Of a DNA stretch of 64,000 bases, positions 60,546-64,000 are shown in pieces (positions within the stretch are counted from its first letter, which is position 1; each line of letters starts with the position of its first letter). The notes beneath the pieces were generated by a model. The model was given only the letters and a program-made list of their open reading frames with translations, was not told the origin of the DNA and did not search any database. The stretch covers positions 806,001-870,000 of the forward strand of contig CAVSPW010000005.1 in assembly GCA_963729935.1 (NCBI GenBank), in the 5' to 3' direction. The DNA comes from CAIKMD01 sp963729935. Lineage in GTDB: Bacteria; Pseudomonadota; Alphaproteobacteria; ATCC43930; CGMCC-115725. Position numbers and translations under genes: made by a program.

Positions 60546-60931
60546 CCGAACGTAAGTATTCACTTACCGTAAGTAATGACTTACGGAATGGCGCATCTCC
60601 CTTTTCCAACGTCGTCACGGCGTTGGCCGATCCGACTCGTCGCGAGATATTTGAGCGCCTGGCATCTCGACCGCGTTCCGTTGGCTCTCTGGCTCTCGAT
60701 TTGCCGATCAGCCGGCCCGCGGTCTCGCAGCATTTGCGGGTCCTCAAAAAGGCGGGCCTCGTTTCGGACCGGGCCGATGGCGCAAAACGCGTCTACCAGA
60801 TCGATCCCGCCGGGCTCAGCGTCATGCGCCAATGGCTCGACCGATTTTGGGAGCGTTCGCTCGACGCATTTCGAGCAGAGGCGCATCCCGCGGGCGACGG
60901 CGACGAATTGTCGGATTCGGAGATCGAGTAA
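60542..60931 (+). CDS. ArsR-family transcriptional regulator
   Basis: A 129-residue winged-helix repressor. The core reads VVTALADPTRREIFERLASR, SVGSLALDLPISRPAVSQHL, RVLKKAGLVSDRADGAKRVY and QIDPAGLSVMRQWLDRFW, without obvious metal-binding cysteines, so it is of the non-metal (SdpR-like) group. No ATG or GTG is available in frame; TTG at 60542 (TTGA overlap with the hydratase stop) is the only start that keeps the first helix. Two perfect palindromes occupy codons 4-15. It probably represses its own transcript or an internal promoter. Confidence 0.85.
   Translation: MTERKYSLTVSNDLRNGASPFSNVVTALADPTRREIFERLASRPRSVGSLALDLPISRPAVSQHLRVLKKAGLVSDRADGAKRVYQIDPAGLSVMRQWLDRFWERSLDAFRAEAHPAGDGDELSDSEIE
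60551..60585. promoter_or_regulatory. Two tandem palindromes, probable ArsR operator array
   Basis: Palindrome 1 is GTAAGT-ATTC-ACTTAC (60552-60567); palindrome 2 is GTAAGT-AATG-ACTTAC (60569-60584), with the flanking C and G extending its arms to seven bases. The two units repeat with a 17-base period. They lie inside the first codons of the arsR frame, or in its promoter if the real start is further downstream. Two ArsR dimers could bind side by side. Confidence 0.75.
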
Positions 60932-61089
60932 GCCCAGCCAAGATGCGCGCGAGTACGCTCCCGGCAAAACGTGAATGACGTGGCGAATACCAGCAAAGCC
61001 GTGTTCTGGCATCGGATTTCTCCGGCTCACGCTGTGGAAGACTATGGGATCGAATGTGGATTTGATGTGCTTTGATCGCGCATCAATGA

Positions 61090-61103
61090 GCGACTAAAGT
61101 CGC
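61090..61103. promoter_or_regulatory. Palindrome just upstream of the dCTP deaminase start
   Basis: GCGACT-AA-AGTCGC, perfect 6-base arms around two bases, ending four bases before the ATG. It covers the expected ribosome-binding position, so it could be an operator or weaken translation initiation when folded. Confidence 0.35.
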
Positions 61104-61107
61104 GATC

Positions 61108-62256
61108 ATGGCGGAGAACCCGGCCAAGGGCCTTTTTCCCGACGATACGAAAAGCGGCGCGCGGACCGGCATTTTGCCGTTCCAGGCGATCAACAACATG
61201 GTGCGCGAGCACGAGATCTGGTCGAAGAGCGAGATCTTGGCCGACCAGATCCAGCCCGCGAGCATCGATTTGCGGCTCGGCCCTACCGCTTGGCGGGTGC
61301 GAGCGAGTTTCCTCCCCGGCCCCGACAGCACCGTGCTCGACAAGATGCAGCAACTCGACGCCTATCCCGTCGACATCAGCGCGGGCGCCGTATTGGAGAG
61401 GGGCTGCGTCTATGTCGTGCCGCTGTTGGAAGCCCTCAATCTCAAAAGCGGCGTCATCGCCTTCGCCAATCCCAAGAGCTCGACCGGACGGCTGGACATT
61501 CTGACCCGGCTCATCGGCGACCGTTCGGGCAATTTCGACCGGCTCGAGCGCGGCTATCAGGGGCCTCTCTACGTCGAGATCGCCCCACGCACTTTCAGCG
61601 TCGTCGTCCGTGCCGGCTCTCGTCTCAACCAATTGCGGTTCCGGCGCGGCTCTCCGGTGATCGCCGCGAGCGAATTGCAGCGCCTCCATGATAGCGGGCA
61701 GCTGGTTTTCTCAGATGACAACGCGCAGGATTTCACCGAGCGCAAGATGTTGCGGCTTTCGGTCGATCTGCATGGCGGCGGCAAGGGCGGGCTCATCGGC
61801 TATCGCGCCAAGAAACACACGGACCGCATCGATCTCGAAAAGATCGCGCATTACGACCCGATGGATTTCTGGGAGCCGATCCATTACCAGCGCGATCCGC
61901 CGCTCATTCTCGACCCCAATGATTTCTACATCCTCGTGACCAAGGAGGCGGTGCGGATCCCCCCCGATTACGCGGCCGAGATGGTCGCCTATGACACGTC
62001 GGTCGGCGAGTTCAGGGTTCATTACGCGGGATTCTTCGATCCCGGCTTCGGCTGGGGCGACGCCGTCTCCAAAGCGGTGCTGGAAGTCCGCTCGCACGAG
62101 GTTCCCTTCACCCTGGAGGACGGCCAAACCGTCGGCTGGCTGCAATATGAGCGGATGGCGGGCAAGCCCGACCGGCTCTACGGGACGGGACTCAAATCGA
62201 ATTATCAGGGCCAGGGTCTCGCCTTGGCGAAGCAGTTCAAGAACGCCCGCGCTTAA
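61108..62256 (+). CDS. dcd: 2'-Deoxycytidine 5'-triphosphate deaminase, long two-domain form
   Basis: A 382-residue protein of the long DCD type (duplicated dUTPase-like fold) found in alphaproteobacteria; the classical Dcd is ~190 residues. It makes dUTP from dCTP for thymidylate synthesis. Landmarks: GILPFQAINNMVREHEIWSK, DQIQPASIDLRLGPTAWRVR, IAFANPKSSTGRLDILTRLI (catalytic/phosphate region), LYVEIAPRTFSVVVRAGSRL, and in the C-terminal half the VGEFRVHYAGFFDPGFGWGD motif. The ATG is at 61108. It stands alone downstream of arsR with a 176-base gap. Confidence 0.92.
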   Translation: MAENPAKGLFPDDTKSGARTGILPFQAINNMVREHEIWSKSEILADQIQPASIDLRLGPTAWRVRASFLPGPDSTVLDKMQQLDAYPVDISAGAVLERGCVYVVPLLEALNLKSGVIAFANPKSSTGRLDILTRLIGDRSGNFDRLERGYQGPLYVEIAPRTFSVVVRAGSRLNQLRFRRGSPVIAASELQRLHDSGQLVFSDDNAQDFTERKMLRLSVDLHGGGKGGLIGYRAKKHTDRIDLEKIAHYDPMDFWEPIHYQRDPPLILDPNDFYILVTKEAVRIPPDYAAEMVAYDTSVGEFRVHYAGFFDPGFGWGDAVSKAVLEVRSHEVPFTLEDGQTVGWLQYERMAGKPDRLYGTGLKSNYQGQGLALAKQFKNARA

Positions 62257-62279
62257 CCGCGGACTAACGATTCCTTAAC
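62253..62279. promoter_or_regulatory. Possible CtrA-type sites upstream of the hybrid kinase
   Basis: TTAA at 62253, CTAAC at 62264 and TTAAC at 62275 are spaced exactly 11 bases apart, giving two overlapping TTAA-N7-TTAAC-like sites, each with one mismatch (C for T). A further TTAACC lies at 62295. Alphaproteobacterial CtrA binds TTAA-N7-TTAAC. The first site overlaps the dcd stop region. Confidence 0.35.
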
Positions 62280-62387
62280 CTTTCTTCACCACACTTAACC
62301 TTGTTGAATCGGTGCGCCCACACGGGAGGCTTGCAGCGCCCCGGGCTTCGCGCCGATACTCGGCTAACATTCTTGCGGGCAGCATCC

Positions 62388-64000
62388 GTGGCCAAGACAG
62401 AAACGTACCCTACTCGCCAGATTGTCGCGATCGTCGATGACCGCGCGACCAACCTCAAGATCCTTGAGCGGCTGGCGAAGACCTCGGCGGAGGACATCGA
62501 AGTGAAAATCTTCGATCGTCCGCAAAAGGTGCTCGAAACCGGCGCCGACTCGCCCCCCGATCTGCTCATCACCGATTTCAACATGCCGGAACTCGACGGC
62601 GCCGAATTCATTCGCCGTTTCCGCGCGATCCCGGCTTGCGCCGACGTTCCCGTGATCGTCATCACCGCCTATGAGGACCGCGATCTGCGCTACCAAGCCC
62701 TCGAGGCCGGCGCCACGGATTTCCTCCTGAGCCCGGTCGACCACCACGAATTCCGCGTCCGCTCGCGCAACTTGCTGACCTTGCGGCGCCAGCAGCTGCA
62801 GTTGAAGGAGCGCGCTTCGGCGCTCGAGCAGAAGATCGTGGCCGAGGCCGAACGCCACCGCGACGCGCTCAACGAGAGCCACGAATTGCTGATGCGCGTG
62901 ATCGACGCCGTGCCGGTGATGGTCGCCGCCACCGACCGCGAGGGTCGGTATGTCTTCGTCAATGACTGGTTCTCGCGCCGCGTCGGGAAACCCGCGAGCC
63001 AGATCATCGGGCTCACGCCGGTCGAGGTGCGCGACGATCTGACCGCGCATGCGGCGATGGAGCGCGACCGCCGCATCATTGCCGGCCTCGATCAGCCGGG
63101 CGCGTTCGAGGAGACGCTCCCTGGCGCCGGCGGCAAACGGCGCGTGCTGTTGACCAGCAAGGCGCTTTTGCGCGACCCGTCGGGACGCCCGACCCTCGTG
63201 GTCACCGCCTCGCTCGACATTACCGACCGCAAGGCGGCGGAGCTCGCGCTGATTCAAGCCAAGGAAGAGGCCGAAATCGCGAGCCGGAGCAAGACCGAGT
63301 TCCTCGCCAATATGAGCCATGAGCTGCGCACGCCCTTGAACGCCATCATCGGCTTCAGCCAAGTGATGGCGGACCAGCATATGGGGCCGCTCGGAACCCC
63401 GCGCTATATCGGCTATGCGCGCGATATCTGCACCAGCGCGCAGCATCTTCTGGGCATCATCGGCGACATTCTCGACGTCTCGAAGCTCGAGGCCGGTAAG
63501 GCCGAGCTCGACGAGGAGGAGACCGAAATTGCCTCGCTGATGCGCGACGTGATGCAACTCGTGGGCGAGCGAGCGCGCGCGCTCGATGTCGAGATCGACA
63601 TCGACCTGCCGCCCAACCTTCCCCATTTGCGCGCCAATTCGCTGAAGCTCAAGCAGGTCCTGCTCAACCTCATCACCAATGCGATAAAATTCAGCGAGGC
63701 CGGCGCGCGGGTGCTGCTGTCGGCACGGTTCGACGAGGAGGGATTTCACGTCTCCGTCGCCGATCACGGCATCGGAATGGACCAGACCGAGGTCGAGACC
63801 GCGATCACCCGCTTCGGCCAGGTCGCGAGCCCTTGGAGCCGCCGCCATCCCGGTACCGGCCTTGGCTTGCCGCTCGCCATCGGCCTGGTCGAGCTCCATG
63901 GCGGCAAGCTGCGCATCCAGAGCCAGAAGAACGTCGGCACCACCGTGACCTTCTCCCTGCCGCGCGCGCGGGCGATTGCCCCGAGTATCGCCCGCTCGGC
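62388..64000 (+). CDS. Hybrid sensor histidine kinase with N-terminal receiver and PAS domains (3' end outside the window)
   Basis: 537 codons are visible with no stop. The receiver domain (~10-130) has Asp17/Asp18 and phosphoacceptor Asp63 (ITDFNMPELDG), with Thr93, but the conserved Lys is Ser115 (FLLSPVD). A coiled coil (~130-165) is followed by a PAS domain (~170-290, AVPVMVAATDREGRYVFVND). The HisKA box has His311 (NMSHELRTPLNAIIGFSQVM), and the ATPase domain has Asn431 (NLITNAIKF), ADHGIGM and GTGLGLPLAIGLVELHGG. No membrane segment is seen, so it is probably cytosolic. The start is taken as GTG 62388; a TTG at 62373 is possible. Confidence 0.9.
   Translation, partial: MAKTETYPTRQIVAIVDDRATNLKILERLAKTSAEDIEVKIFDRPQKVLETGADSPPDLLITDFNMPELDGAEFIRRFRAIPACADVPVIVITAYEDRDLRYQALEAGATDFLLSPVDHHEFRVRSRNLLTLRRQQLQLKERASALEQKIVAEAERHRDALNESHELLMRVIDAVPVMVAATDREGRYVFVNDWFSRRVGKPASQIIGLTPVEVRDDLTAHAAMERDRRIIAGLDQPGAFEETLPGAGGKRRVLLTSKALLRDPSGRPTLVVTASLDITDRKAAELALIQAKEEAEIASRSKTEFLANMSHELRTPLNAIIGFSQVMADQHMGPLGTPRYIGYARDICTSAQHLLGIIGDILDVSKLEAGKAELDEEETEIASLMRDVMQLVGERARALDVEIDIDLPPNLPHLRANSLKLKQVLLNLITNAIKFSEAGARVLLSARFDEEGFHVSVADHGIGMDQTEVETAITRFGQVASPWSRRHPGTGLGLPLAIGLVELHGGKLRIQSQKNVGTTVTFSLPRARAIAPSIARS

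Noticed and set aside
62364..63899. 511-codon minus-strand frame at the right end
   Set aside because: It is antisense to the hybrid histidine kinase, whose plus-strand motifs (HisKA, ATPase boxes) are unambiguous although its stop lies outside the window.

Overview
This is a GC-rich, gene-dense chromosomal window from an alphaproteobacterium, probably in or near Rhodospirillales. The evidence is the gene order ffh-rpsP-rimM-trmD-rplS-leuC, dapF-mtaB-ftsY and the secA / ppiC-type isomerase / argJ / mutT neighbourhood, the long alphaproteobacterial form of dCTP deaminase, and many ATGA, GTGA and TTGA start/stop overlaps. The order-level placement is inference. No rRNA, tRNA, IS element, prophage or CRISPR array was seen.

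Layout. 1-2.9 kb: the edge of a surface-polysaccharide region (start of an NAD-dependent sugar epimerase/decarboxylase, UDP-glucose dehydrogenase, a glycosyltransferase). 3.5-13.5 kb: a BBP2-type porin, then a forward run of an AsmA-family protein, two TPR/O-GlcNAc-transferase-like proteins and a TPR/methyltransferase fusion. 14-19 kb: three tandem DcaP-like porins, each with its own AT-rich leader and terminator; copies 1 and 2 are nearly identical and copy 2 is mosaic. 19.1-23.7 kb: a complete branched-chain amino acid type ABC transporter (livFGMHK). 24.3-31.6 kb: pgk, DUF1178, nitrilase, glutaredoxin and comF in one leftward run, then a methyltransferase, and mutT-argJ-isomerase. 31.8-37 kb: secA, a Do-type protease and an OmpR-type response regulator with no kinase beside it.

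37-47 kb: accA; a small membrane protein, a secreted helical protein and xerD in one leftward run; aroK-aroB-DUF2889; a MarR regulator divergent from a luciferase-like monooxygenase with a clear palindrome between them; leuB and leuD. 47-54 kb: a lone pstS behind a three-repeat Pho box separates leuDB from leuC; leuC closes the ffh-rpsP-rimM-trmD-rplS ribosome/SRP run. 53.6-64 kb: a small Lys-rich exported protein behind a leader hairpin, dapF-mtaB-ftsY-metallophosphoesterase, a serine-glyoxylate aminotransferase / FAH-family hydratase / ArsR regulator run in which two tandem perfect palindromes lie in the first codons of the regulator, dCTP deaminase, and a hybrid PAS histidine kinase cut by the window end.

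Most of the window is core metabolism and translation. The unusual parts are the OGT/TPR-methyltransferase cassette next to the amplified porins, the ArsR and MarR operators, and the Pho-box-driven solitary pstS. All functions are read from motifs and family knowledge; no database search was run.
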